Source of the DNA: Ligula intestinalis
Taxonomy: Eukaryota; Platyhelminthes; Cestoda; Diphyllobothriidea; Diphyllobothriidae
Direction: 5' to 3'
NCBI GenBank assembly: GCA_036362985.1
Contig: JAYGXS010000005.1
Coordinates: 54,946,803 to 55,010,802, forward strand
Length of the DNA stretch: 64,000 nucleotides
This document shows, piece after piece, positions 44,464 through 55,064 of the stretch. A program made the position numbers and the translations under genes. Position 1 is the stretch's first letter. The number at the start of each line of letters is the position of its first letter. The notes under the pieces are model-generated. The model searched no databases and was not told the origin of the DNA. It was given only the letters and a program-made list of their open reading frames with translations.

Positions 44464-45423
44464 ATGTTTGGATGTAAATGTTTGTACCGATGCACTGTAC
44501 ACCCCATACTTCAAGATGATTTAGGAAACCCCATAGCTGACGCTAAGTTGACCGCCGATAGCTTCAATGCGTTCCTATCCAAAACGTTTAGTGAAAGCTC
44601 GTTCGCTGCACCTCCGGTTATCCAGGCTTGGATGGGTGCCATACCCGAAACCGTAAGTTTTACCGTCTGGGATGTGACTGTAGCCATTCTTCGTTATCGT
44701 CAATCCTATAGTCCAGGACCAGATGGCGTCCCAGTTAGCCTTCTAAAAGCTGAAGCGAATGATATCTTGCCGTCTATTCTTTGTAAGGTATTTAATCTTG
44801 CTCTTGAGAGCGAAACCTTTCATTCGTTTGGGAAGGAATCGCACATAATGCCTATTCGCAAGCATGGCCGATCGACGTCATTGGACAACTTTAGGCCAAT
44901 AAATACACTTCTTGCAGCTTCGAAGATCTTGTAGACCTTGATCAAAGAAAATATGCTGCGTCACTTGACAGAGAACAACCTGCTCAATACAGCTCAACAT
45001 GGCTTCCTCGAGAAACGATCTTGTGACACCTGCCAGCTCTCTTTCTTTGATTATGTGCTGCAATCTAGAGACAGCGGTTTTGCTATTTATAACGTCTATT
45101 TTGATTTTACTAAGGCCTTTGATCGGGTCGATCATAACCTCCTCCCTCTGAAAATGGCCTCCTTCGGCATAGGTAGCAAGCCTCTGAACTTCATATCTTC
45201 CTATTTGGATGCTCGCACACAACGAGTAAAAATTTCCAATGTTATCTCCAACCCTGCGCATGTGAGGAATGGAGTTATACAGGGTAGTGTACTGGGTCCG
45301 CTCCTATTTTGCCTGTTTGTCAACGACGTTTCAGATTGTTTTCAGTATGGCAGACTCTTCATGTACGCTGATGATTTAAAAGTCGCTTATCGATATAAAC
45401 CGGCAGATCGCAACATCGTGTAA
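44464..45423 (+). pseudogene. CR1-like reverse transcriptase, third family
   Basis: Single frame interrupted by one TAG (44935-44937). RT motifs in order: SPGPDGVPVSLL, DNFRPIN, QHGFLEKRSC, YFDFTKAFDRVDH, GVIQGSVLGPLL and the catalytic YADD (MYADDLKVAY). The thumb and C-terminus are missing after NIV at 45420. The frame opens downstream of a short deletion relative to the endonuclease part. Confidence 0.88.
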
Positions 45424-45430
45424 AGACAGG

Positions 45431-47470
45431 GACCCTTGGGTCTTAAATATACGAATTATTTTTATTCGCGCATAGTTTTAAATACGGAAATGCAGGAAGT
45501 CAAGTTAGGCGTACGAACGTTTTCGATTAATTCGTCATCAGTCATATACAATAATATAAAGTGTTAGAGTTAGCAAACGTTTGAGCAACCAATCAGCAGT
45601 AATTGAGGGGGAGAGGGAGGAATTGTTAAGATATCAAATGGGCAGGGGGGAGAAGGGACGTGTCCTAAAATTATTTCATGTCAGGCGGTCATCTCGTCGT
45701 CGCTTCGCGGCGTGTTGGCACCATAGTCACTGTCTGCTCATCACCTTGCGGCATGATAGGAGGTGTGCGGATGGATGTTGAGTTTGTTCTCGGCCACGGG
45801 AGTCGTAGAGCCATTGCTAAAATAAAAGATGGCAGAAGTAAGGTGATTTTCTTACTGACAGACGAATTAACCCACCAACCACACAAAGAGACGCAGTCAC
45901 AGTACGGCCGACATTTTTGTTTTGCGCCATCTTTGCACATATGCATCCGTAGACATTTATTGTTCTATTCGCCAAAACGCCAGGTCCGTCAAATGGTCTC
46001 ATAGTGAAAGCTGCTAATTTTGTTAACTTGGTTTTAATTTCCGCAATATATAGAGAAATAAAATAATATAGGGCAACAGCATAGGCAAAACGTGAAAAGG
46101 CTGGACACAAAAGCTTGGACATCCAAGATTTCGGTATTTTATGCGCACTGAGAACACACGACGATTTAATTGCAAAAGCAAGGGTCTCGTGTGCCAAATT
46201 ACAAATAAAGTAAATATTCCAGCTAACGCTGTCAGCTAAGATTTATTTTAAAATACTATGTTTACTCATTTCTATTTTAATTTTGTTTAAATGATTCTTT
46301 ACTACTTGATGCGAGTTGTTCAAAGGCAATTGCCTTTGGCTTCCCGTTTTGCATGTATATTTTAGAATAATGTGAGTCTCATAGACCTTTTTATCTTGAA
46401 GGAAAATGTCATTTGTCAGGGAACAAATTTTATAAAACGTTTTTTGTCTGTATTTCAACTTTTTATCTTGCTTGCTTTCGCGATTTTACATTTTAGTAGC
46501 CGTGCTCGCATGACGCTATGCGCGTGGCTAATATATTGGCCTCCGTTCTATAATATTTTGCCTTTAGACAGTGGATTATTTCCGACAGAAAAGGGGGAGA
46601 CGGGAGGGACCATACCTGGCTTATTTGCCTCTCATACCCAACTGCTGTCCATCCTGTCACGGCTACTGCGCCTCGGCGCAGTTTTGCGCCAGCGCGCAGT
46701 TGGGTGTATTCAGTATTCTGACTGACTAATTCTGCAGGACACTTTCAATTTATTGAGCTGCGTGTGCGTCTGCTTGGATGCCCGTAAAATTACACTTATG
46801 CTAAACGCAGTCAATCAGACTTTCTGCCTTGAGAATTATTTATATAGTTCGCAACCGTAGGCATTTTGCTGCCTGCTGGTACCTATATTGTCGCGCCCGT
46901 GACCCTTAGTAGTCCCTAACGTGCACTCGCGTTCAATAATTTTATGTGAGCATGTGCGCTCACGTTTTGCAGGGAAAATGTGTATCCACTGTGCCGTAGG
47001 ATGAATTTTATTCGTAGTCTATAACCTTTCAGTGTGATCACTTGGAGTCGCCGGCTTTGTGTATTCCACAATTTTGACGTCAAATTCATCATGTTCACAT
47101 TTAAGTCGTCGTTGCACATCCACCGCAATATTCGCCAGTGCAAAGACGATCCTGCTTCGATGCTTCATTGGTAGATGGAGAAAGCCGTCCCTGCTCGAGT
47201 AAGCCGTGTCAAAATTGACGTTGACATGATTTGTAACTTAAAAGACGTTACGATAATTGTAGCACAAAACTTTTTATGCATCCCACCCTCTTTACACACA
47301 TCCATTGCAAATTTAGACACTAGAAGTATTCTATGGTGCCCTACTTGGACCATTTTTTCCCGCTTCGTTACGACTGTGATCATGCCTGACATGACCGGCC
47401 TCATTGAGCTCACGAATGTTACCTCTCCACTTGGCGGTAGTGGCGGCAGCGGATAGGGAAAACTCCACCC
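45431..47470. other. No gene recognised
   Basis: AT-rich, with several overlapping short frames and no recognised domain. Confidence 0.5.
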
Positions 47471-47479
47471 CTGCTCTTC

Positions 47480-48678
47480 GCCAGTGGCAAAGACCGAAAA
47501 AAGGAGGCCCAAGAATAACTTCATGTCTTGGCGAACTTTTTAAAGCCTAGTTTTAATTTGCCTCTTTTCTTGACGCGTCCAGGTAGGCTGCGGCGTCGGA
47601 TCAAGGGCAGCCTAGCAAAGGTCATGAGGCGGCAGACAGAGAACGTATCAAAACCACCTAAGTCTTGGAGGGCCTGAGATATGATCGTGGTACTCTCTCA
47701 GCGAGTGTGGACTGTCTTATTTGAGACAAAGTCGGTGTACTTCAATCGAAGGGTGTTCCTCAAGCAGTAGTGGTCGAATACCTGCAGCTTTCGCTTCAAC
47801 GCGCAAAGCACAGTATTCACATACACAGAGGAGGACTGGTCATGGATGCGCGGTACGCACGGATATTTGTGACGATGGAGATGTCGCGTCAGATCCATAA
47901 ACGCTTTTACAAGATAAACAAATCCAGGCGAGCAACATCGATTCGGGAGACAGTACTATCCCTACTCTGTTCATTCGGTAGCAGCCTCGCCCGAAATATT
48001 TTAAGCTTTCTACTTTCTCAAGTGGACGGTCATGAACCCCCGGGGTGCCTTCTCCCATTCAGGGATGCAGTTCAATAATTGGTTTTTCCGGTATATATGG
48101 ACAAACCAACCAAAGTAGCGACCTCATTCACCTGTGACACGACAGGCTGTAGATCACCAAAGCCAGGGCTAGCCAAATGTACTATCGGCTGAGTCAAGGT
48201 CAGTCAACTGGTGTTTGGGTGCGAACTCACAACCGTTTCTGGGCAGACAGCTACAGGCCGCTTCTGAATGAATCTAAGAATTGTCTCAACTGCCCGATAG
48301 ACGGATGTTTTCAGTCATGGCCACTTGCTTCTTCCTTCATCATCTGCTTGAGGCGTAAGATGGGACCGGATTTCTGTGCTCAAAGTTTTGTTTGACGGAT
48401 TTTCGCTACATTAAGGCGTCTAGCTCGTAGCATTTTGCGCGCAGCTGTGAGGTAAGCTTTCAGGCGTGTGCGAACGAGAACATTCTCAGAACCATCGGCG
48501 TTGCCAGTTTTGGCATCATGCATAGACCTACTATAGTGGACCCAACTACAGAACCTTGGACCAAATAGAGTGTAATCGATCTGACTGGCGGTACGGCCGT
48601 CGTTTTAATACCATGCCTATAGATATTTTGGACGATACTAAAGCATTTGTTTGTGACAAGCAGTCGGTACTGATTAGC
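47480..48678 (-). pseudogene. RTE-like element remnant with internal deletion
   Basis: The minus strand shows an endonuclease/linker end at 48660-48370 (a G-S-E-N-V-L-V-R-T-R-L motif then AARKMLRARRL), and an RT C-terminal part at 48060-47480 (KVESLKYFG, VFDHYCLRNTL, KYTDFVSNKTV). The catalytic RT core between them is gone. The endonuclease part matches 16690-16990. The LTR retrotransposon has inserted immediately at its 5' edge (48679). Confidence 0.6.
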
Positions 48679-48998
48679 TGTCGTGATTGGGATATAGTCG
48701 AGTTATTCAGTACGCAATAGCCGAACAGTCGAGAAGAATGAGAAGTCGAGTACCCTAGAATTGGGCTTTACTCATCTTATAATTGTCGTACACGAACTAA
48801 AAAGGGATAAAGAGCGGTTAGGATTATATAGGCAAACATCAAGCGTTCGTAGGGAGGCAGGGGTGAATGTTAATCAACGAGAGTAAGAAGGTAGGGGTGA
48901 ACGGTAATCAACGAGTGTGATAAGGTAGGGATGAATGTTAATCAACAAGAATGAGCGAAAAGGGGGTGAACGAGTGTCAGATTAGTATCAACACCACA
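48679..48998 (-). repeat. 3' LTR
   Basis: Identical in length to the 5' LTR; in element orientation it runs from TGTGGTGTTG to CACGACA. Preceded in element orientation by a purine tract GGGAAGAA (plus-strand complement at 48999-49006), the expected polypurine tract for plus-strand priming. Confidence 0.93.
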
Positions 48999-49066
48999 TT
49001 CTTCCCGGCCAACAAAAAGGGGCATAATGTTCATAAATCTACTCTAGAGTTTGAGCGGGATAAATC

Positions 49067-50242
49067 CTAAGCATCTCGGTTGCGAAGGCAGTATGGATGG
49101 ACGCGTTGTTGTTGTTTTATTAACGTCTCCAGGTTATGCTCATGTGGGTCGTCTTCATTATGGCCATGATCAGGCGTTGTTACACCTTGGTTGTCAGTAC
49201 AGCCGGTGTTGTTTTCCAGTTTGGCCTTGGGTGATTGGAGCGGCGGAGGTGGAACGGAATTTTCGACTAAGGGAGTGGCCGTCTCCTGATGATGATCACT
49301 GAGATCCTTTTCACCTCTAGGAGCAAGTAGTCGAACAGATACTATCTCTTCTCTGCCATCGTCGAATCGTATATGAGCGTACTGAGGGTTGCACTGGAGT
49401 ATATCAACTTCCTCACCGAGCGGGTCATATTTGGACTGTTGGTTACTTTTCTTCAATAGGACTCGACCAGGGGAAGAGAGCAACATAGAAAGAGTGGTTC
49501 CAGTGGTTGATCTCCGATTATAGGCAAAAATTCTTTCATGTGGCGTCGCGTTAGTGGCGGTACATAAAAGTGATCTAATGGAGTGAAGAGCGTCCAAGAG
49601 GACGGATTCCCAGTGTGTTACAGGCAAATTTCTAGATTTCAAAGCAAGCAAAATGGTCTTCCACAAAGTTTGGTTCAGACGTTCAACTTGTCCGTTTCCT
49701 TGGGGATTATACGGAGTTGTCCTACTCGTCGCCACCCCCCCTATTATGGAAAAATTTTTGTACGTCGTTCGACATAAATGAGGATCCTCGATCGGTGTGT
49801 ACGTATGAAGGAGTTCCGAAGATGGCAAAGAGTTGGCATAAAAATTTAATAATGGTTTCTGCAGATTGATCTGAACAGGCGAATCCAAACGGGAAACGGG
49901 AGTATTCATCAATAATCGTCAGCAGATAACGATTGCGGGTCACAGATGGAAGTGGACCCTTAAAGTCGGGTGACAGCCGCTCGAAGGGTTGAGTGGCCTT
50001 TATTAGCTGACCTTGTGTTTTGAAGAAACGAGGTTGACTTCACAACACGTTGGACATCTTGCAACAACATTACGAATCTCTTCCATCGAAAAGGGTAGAT
50101 TTGTAGCCCGGACAAAGTGTGATAACCGAGAGATCCCAGGATGGCACAGAGATGCGTGTAGTTCCTTCAAATTGACATCCGTTAGCATGGCGCCACAACA
50201 ACTACGGGAAAGAGTATCAGCCAGGTCTGTAAATAATGTCAA
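49067..50242 (-). pseudogene. Integrase of the LTR element
   Basis: Three frames in series. 50242-50040 has the H-H-C-C zinc domain (ELHASLCHPG then ARCPTC). 50040-49740 has the first two acidic residues of the catalytic triad (TIIDEYSRFPF and HTDRGSSF). 49760-49067 has the third (NPQGNGQVERLNQTL) and a C-terminal domain (KYDPLGEEVDILQCNPQYAHIRFDDGREEIVSVRLLAP). The last shift lies in the homopolymer at 49735-49741 and could be an assembly error; the first lies near 50040. Confidence 0.9.
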
Positions 50243-50807
50243 ACTTGAATGGCGATAATTCTAATCTCCAGCGTTCAATCTTTTCATTCTTCACCTTCCC
50301 TTTTTGTTGATTACCATAGATAAAAGCAATAGAACGTTGATCTGTAATTAGTTTAAAATGATTGCAGAGAAGAAAATGTTTCCATTTACGTATGGATTCC
50401 ACTACGGCATACGCTTCTTTCTCGACCGCAGAATGGTGTCGCTCGTTTGGTGATAAACTACGCGAAAAAAATGCTACTGGACGACCATTCTGATTCAGTG
50501 TGGCAGCAATGGCGACGTCTGATGAGTCAGTCTCAACAACCAGTGAAATATTATATTGGACGGTAGCGATCGTGGCTTTCGCAAGTTCTTCCTTAAGTGC
50601 TTCAAATAATTCAAGTACTTCTGGTGGTAGAGGAAACGTTTTATTGTGGATAAGCAGATGGATCTTATCTGAAAAGTGGGATATCCATTGCGAATAGTAA
50701 GCAAACAATCCAACGGCTCGTTGCTGTGACTTTATATCGTTTGGAGCAGCCATCTCACGCAAGGGTTTCAGACGATCTGGATCCGGTCCGATGTTACCTT
50801 TGGACAC
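50217..50807 (-). pseudogene. RT tail and RNase H of the LTR element
   Basis: Same frame as the upstream RT, separated by the single TAA. It starts at the RT end (SKGNIGPDPDRLKPLREM), then RNase H with TDSSDVAIAATL, the acidic E in SAVEKEAYAVVES and TDQRSIAFI. It ends in FDIIYRPG, where the frame breaks just before the conserved A-D-x-L-S-R of the tether. Confidence 0.9.
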
Positions 50808-50828
50808 TTCGTAACCAAGAAGCTTTAT

Positions 50829-52644
50829 TTAATGAGAAGCAATGACGCTCTTTGCTTCATTTAAAGTGAGTCCATATTTTGCGGCAACGTCGAGGAATTT
50901 TTGAAGGTTTGAATTGTGTTCTGTGATGCCGTTTCCACAAATAGTGATATTGTCCACATAAACAAATACATCCTTAAGGTTTTCGCGTGTAATTATATCA
51001 TCAATGGTTCGTTGGAAACAGGCAACTCCGTTGGTGACCCCAAACGGGATTCGACAAAATTGATGCAAACGTCCACAAGCTTCAAAGGCAGTGTATGGTC
51101 TTTCGTCTGCCCGGATAGGTATCTGGTGATACGCACTCTTGAGATCAAGAGTGCTATAAGTGTCGTAGTTGGCAATATTTTCAATCATTTCGTCTATCTT
51201 GGGAGATGGATAGGCATCGAGTAGAGTGTATTTGTTGATCGTCTGGCTATAATCAACAACCATTCGCCTTTTGTGATTTTCAGTGGCTACCTCCAGGACT
51301 TGGGCTCGCCCGGGGGAGGAAGAAGGCTCAATTACTCCATCAAACAAAAGATGACGAATTTCTTCCTGAATAAACCTTTCATCACCGTTAGTGTGTCGAT
51401 GAGATTTTGTTGCGATAGGCTTACAGTCCGGGGTTAGATTAGGAAATAAGCAGGGAGGTTCGACGCATGCGGAAGCAACAGAACAGGGTGAGAATGTAGG
51501 TTTAGGTCCACCAGCAGGAATTTCGACGCTTCTATGTAAGCGAAGAAAGTCATGGCCAAGTAATATGTCGGCACATAAATTTGGCAAGATCGATAGTCTG
51601 AACTTTTCGTAGACGACACCTTTGTATTTAATGGAGACGAAAACGTGTCCCTGTGTGGCGCTCGTTAGAGCGGTAGTAGCCATAGATATTTTGGTGCGAG
51701 AGTGGTAGATTTTCCAATTATTTTTGAGTACTACCGAGGACGAGACGTAGCTCTCCGAGCTACCTGTGTCTATTAAGGCTTCGAAGTTAGCCCCATTGAT
51801 CTGTAGTACAACTACTGCGCTTGAAAGGCAGTCTGGTGCAGTAGCCGATGCGATGGCGGAAATAGTGGGGTGGGTAGAGGAAAGGATCCTTCTGTTTCGC
51901 GATGTCATACAAACCTTTTGGAAGTGTCCCTTTTTGCCACATCCTTTACACAACACGTCGCGTGCGGGGCACTTCGAACGAGAGTGTTTGTCATACCCAC
52001 AAAAGAAACATTTATTGTACGGCGAACTGGAAGCCGTGATGTCCGCAGATTTGTTAGGACTGCACGGAGTTTCGCACACCTCAGTGGTGGCAGTGAATGA
52101 GGTTTTTGAAGGATTTTGATAGGGTAAAGACTGTTTTTCGGCCAATTCCAGAGATCTTGCTCGATCGAACGCTGTTTGAAAATCCAGGGTTTTCTGTTCC
52201 AGCAGTCTTTGTCGAATTTGGTTAGATAAGAGACCACTAATAAAGGCACCTCTCATGGCGTCATCCCGGTTTTGTTGTGCAGTAACTGCTTTGAACTCAC
52301 AGTCTTTAGCCAGAGACTTCATTTTCTGAGCAAACTGATCGAGAGTTTGTCTACCCTCTTGTTTACAGGTCGCCAGAAGGTGTCGGGCGAAGATCTCATT
52401 TTTAGGTGTTGAATATAACTCCTTCAGTGCCTTAATTGCATCTTCGTAAGCGGTGCATTCGTTGATGTACTCCCAAATGGTCGGAGAGACGTAGTGGGTC
52501 AGGACACTGAATTTGTTTGGCTTTAAGCTTTCGATAGTTGTCATAAAGTTCTCGAATGTGCAGAACCAGTGATTTCATTGTTTGGAAGCGTCCGGAGCAT
52601 TCGGATCCACATCAAATCGTTCTGGTTTGAGGAGTCGGTCCATT
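50829..52644 (-). pseudogene. Gag, protease and RT frame of the LTR element
   Basis: The frame opens at an ATG at 52644-52642, 22 nt inside the LTR, is interrupted by TGA at 52577-52575, and is then open from 52544 to a TAA at 50831-50829. It contains a Gag capsid-like part, two zinc knuckles (CFFCGYDKHSRSKC and CKGCGKKGHFQKVC, about 52020-51930), an aspartic protease (ALIDTGSSESYV) and the RT (LLDAYPSPKIDEM, LDLKSAYHQI, RIPFGVTNGVACFQ). The catalytic motif reads YVDN where YVDD is expected (Asn codon at 50949-50951). Gag and Pol are in one frame with no frameshift signal between them. Confidence 0.9.
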
Positions 52645-52649
52645 CTGAG

Positions 52650-52665
52650 TTATAAGATGAGTAAA
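52650..52665 (-). promoter_or_regulatory. Self-complementary primer-binding segment
   Basis: The 16 nt one base inside the 5' LTR are perfectly complementary to 52755-52770 in the same LTR (and the equivalent place in the 3' LTR). Elements of the Tf1/sushi group prime reverse transcription from the 5' end of their own RNA through just such a match. No match to a tRNA 3' end (TGG next to the LTR) is present. Confidence 0.7.
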
Positions 52666-52666
52666 T

Positions 52667-52986
52667 TGTCGTGATTGGGATATAGTCGAGTTCTTCAGTA
52701 CGCAATAGCCGAACAGTCGAGAAGAATGAGAAGTCGAGTACCCTAGAATTGGGCTTTACTCATCTTATAATTGTCGTACACGAACTAAAAAGGGATAAAG
52801 AGCGGTTAGGATTATATAGGCAAACATCAAGCGTTCGTAGGGAGGCAGGGGTGAATGTTAATCAACGAGTGTAAGAAGGTAGGGGTGAACGGTAATCAAC
52901 GAGTGTGATAAGGTAGGGATAAATGTTAATCAACAAGAATGAGCGAAAAGGGGGTGAACGAGTGTCAGATTAGTATCAACACCACA
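52667..52986 (-). repeat. 5' LTR
   Basis: Contains, in element orientation, TATATAA about 50 bp upstream of TTATAAGATGAGTAAA (complement of 52755-52770). Four internal direct repeats of the form GTTAATCAACRAG are visible (plus-strand 52857-52940). It is followed directly by the short leader and gag start. No tRNA primer-type TGG follows its end. Confidence 0.93.
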
Positions 52987-53254
52987 CAGCCCTTGGGTGT
53001 ACATAGAAAGGGTTACATTTGCTTGAAATTTGTGCAATATCCAAATGTTTATACTGCTACAGAGCAGACCATTGTCATGCTAGATGCGTCGCGTGCATCA
53101 ACTCTTTGCTTTCCTCAACTTGAGCCGCTGGTATAAGCAGATATTCCCGACGCACTATCCAATAATTATTTATACTTTCCCATTCAAGTTGAACAATTCT
53201 ATATCATTAATGTCCATTAGAATTCCAAATTTAAATGATCTTATTATTTTTCAG

Positions 53255-55064
53255 TGGCCACTAAACGACCATGCAGCAGACGCAAGTTGCACCTGACGCG
53301 GCCTCGATGAATCCAGTAAACGGTCAACTGCCGACTGCATCTGCCCCGACTTTACCGATGCCTAATTCTATGATGTCCCAGCAGATGCCCTCACAGTTCC
53401 CGCCGAACCAAGGCCTTCCATCTCAGGGCTTCAGTTCAGTGTCAATGAGTAGTCACAACAATTCATTTGGCCCCTCGCCTCTCTCAGTGTCGCAAATGCA
53501 AGGTGGCGTGCCACCTAATGTCATAATCGGTCGCACTCCGCCCTTGCATGCACCCAGTTTTGAGGCCCCAATGCAACCATACCCAAGTCAATATGGTTTT
53601 ACTCACGCCCAGGGCCAACAGGGTCCACCTCCTAATACCTCTGTGCCTCCTCCAGGGCTATCTTTCGTTAAAAGTCAGCTGGTTCAATTACGTGCGCAGA
53701 TAAATGCCTATAAACTGTTGTCCAAGTCGCAGCCTGTCCCAGAAAACATTCTTCTTGCTGCAGAAGGTCGTATTCAGCCTACGGTCTACCCAACACCAAA
53801 TAATTTGCCAGGAGCCCAACAAATGCAGAGACCTCCACCAAACCCTTCACAAGGTCCGCTCCTTAGTCAGAACTGCCAAATGTCGACTCCACCAGGGCCA
53901 GTAACAACCTACCAACACCCTCCACTGCCGAATTACGGCCCACCACAGGCCATGGGCAATCGCCGTGTCGGTGTCCCACCCGTGGGTTACCCTCCTTACG
54001 CCGGTCCCTCACCGAATGCCGCATTTCTAGCATCAGCAGCTCCAAGAACCGGACGCAGCCGGGTGGTGCCTCTGCAGCGTCCTCAGGGTTTAGACCCGGT
54101 CGAGTTACTAAAAGAGCGTGAGCAACGCATTCAGTCAAGAATAGCTCAGAGGATTAAGGAAATCTCAGGGCTTAGCCTTTTTTCCACCCCCGAGCAACGC
54201 GTTCAACTTCAAATTGAGCTGCGTTCACTACGCCTGCTCAATTTTCAGCGCCAACTAAGACAAGATGTCGTGTCGGCAATGCGTCGCGATACCAGCCTTG
54301 AAACTGCTCTGAATATAAAGGCTTATCGCAGACCCAAAAAGCAGAACCTGCGGGAAGCTCGCTATACAGAGAAACTGGAGCGGCAGATGAAACATGAACA
54401 GGACAAACGCCGCCGCCAAAAACACCAGGAATTCCTTACTGCTGTTCTCAGTCATGGTCGTGATTTCCGTGAGTACCACCGCGCCGTCAACAACAAACTG
54501 TCAAAGATTAATAAGGCAATACTTAATGCGGACCGCGACAGGCGTCGAGAACAACAGCGCATCGATAGAGAACGTATGCGCCGCCTGATGGAGGAAGATG
54601 ACACTGGTTACCGTAATCTGATAGATGAGAAGAAGAATAAACGTCTGCACTACTTGTTAACGCAAACTGATGAATTCATAGATAATCTCAGCAAGTTAGT
54701 TAAAGACCACAAACGGGAGCAGAATAAAATGCGTGTCTGTGAGTTGCATGAGAGACGGAGGGAGGCTCAGGAGTGCGCTATCCAGCATGCCTGCGCTAAG
54801 TACCAAGCCATTGCTTCAGAGATGATTGCCAAGGGGCAACCACCACCCAGCTTCCTGGCCACACTTCCTGTCGATTTGTACAGCGACGAACTTCTGCAGG
54901 CGGGCCGTGACCTATTAAATGGCAAAATGCCCACACTAAGTTCACCCTGGCCGGCGGTGCGCATCCCCGTGACGAACATCAGTACCAAGGAGACAATAAC
55001 TGACGAGGCTGCACCATTGGCACAAGAACTCCATTCGTGGCTTCAAGAGCATCCTGGTTGGGAG
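53255..55064 (+). CDS. SMARCA4: SMARCA4/BRM exon 1: QLQ, HSA, start of BRK
   Basis: A good acceptor (ttatttttcag, ending 53254) lies 16 bp before the ATG at 53271, so there is an upstream non-coding exon or a spliced leader. Donor gtaggt at 55065, phase 0. The N-terminus is a low-complexity Pro/Met/Gln/Ser region; QLQ reads [22 protein letters not shown] is a long basic helix ([20 protein letters not shown] onward). It ends GWE within the BRK domain. Confidence 0.93.

Larger units (their letters stand above)
41913..45430 (+). mobile_element. CR1-like element, third family, inactivated
   Basis: Plus-strand element with an ORF1-like region (41913-43600), APE endonuclease (43690-44300) and reverse transcriptase (44464-45423). 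Interruptions: TAA at 42519-42521, a frameshift near 44290, a break at 44455-44464 and a TAG at 44935-44937. The RT stops shortly after YADD, so the 3' end and tail are lost. The endonuclease is of the same family as the minus fragment at 262-690. Confidence 0.85.
48679..52986 (-). mobile_element. Young Ty3-like LTR retrotransposon
   Basis: Two direct repeats of exactly 320 bp (48679-48998 and 52667-52986) begin TG and end CA and differ at three positions by my reading. They flank 3.67 kb of gag-pol on the minus strand in the order Gag with two zinc knuckles, protease, RT, RNase H, integrase, which is the Ty3 order. Coding damage: TGA at 52575-52577, TAA at 50829-50831, frameshifts near 50225 and 50040, a seven-C run at 49735-49741 that shifts frame, and Asn in the RT catalytic motif. 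Flanks are TAGC (left) and CAGC (right), a possible 4-bp target duplication with one difference. Gag and integrase resemble the CsRn1-type elements known from flukes; clade placement is inference. Confidence 0.93.
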
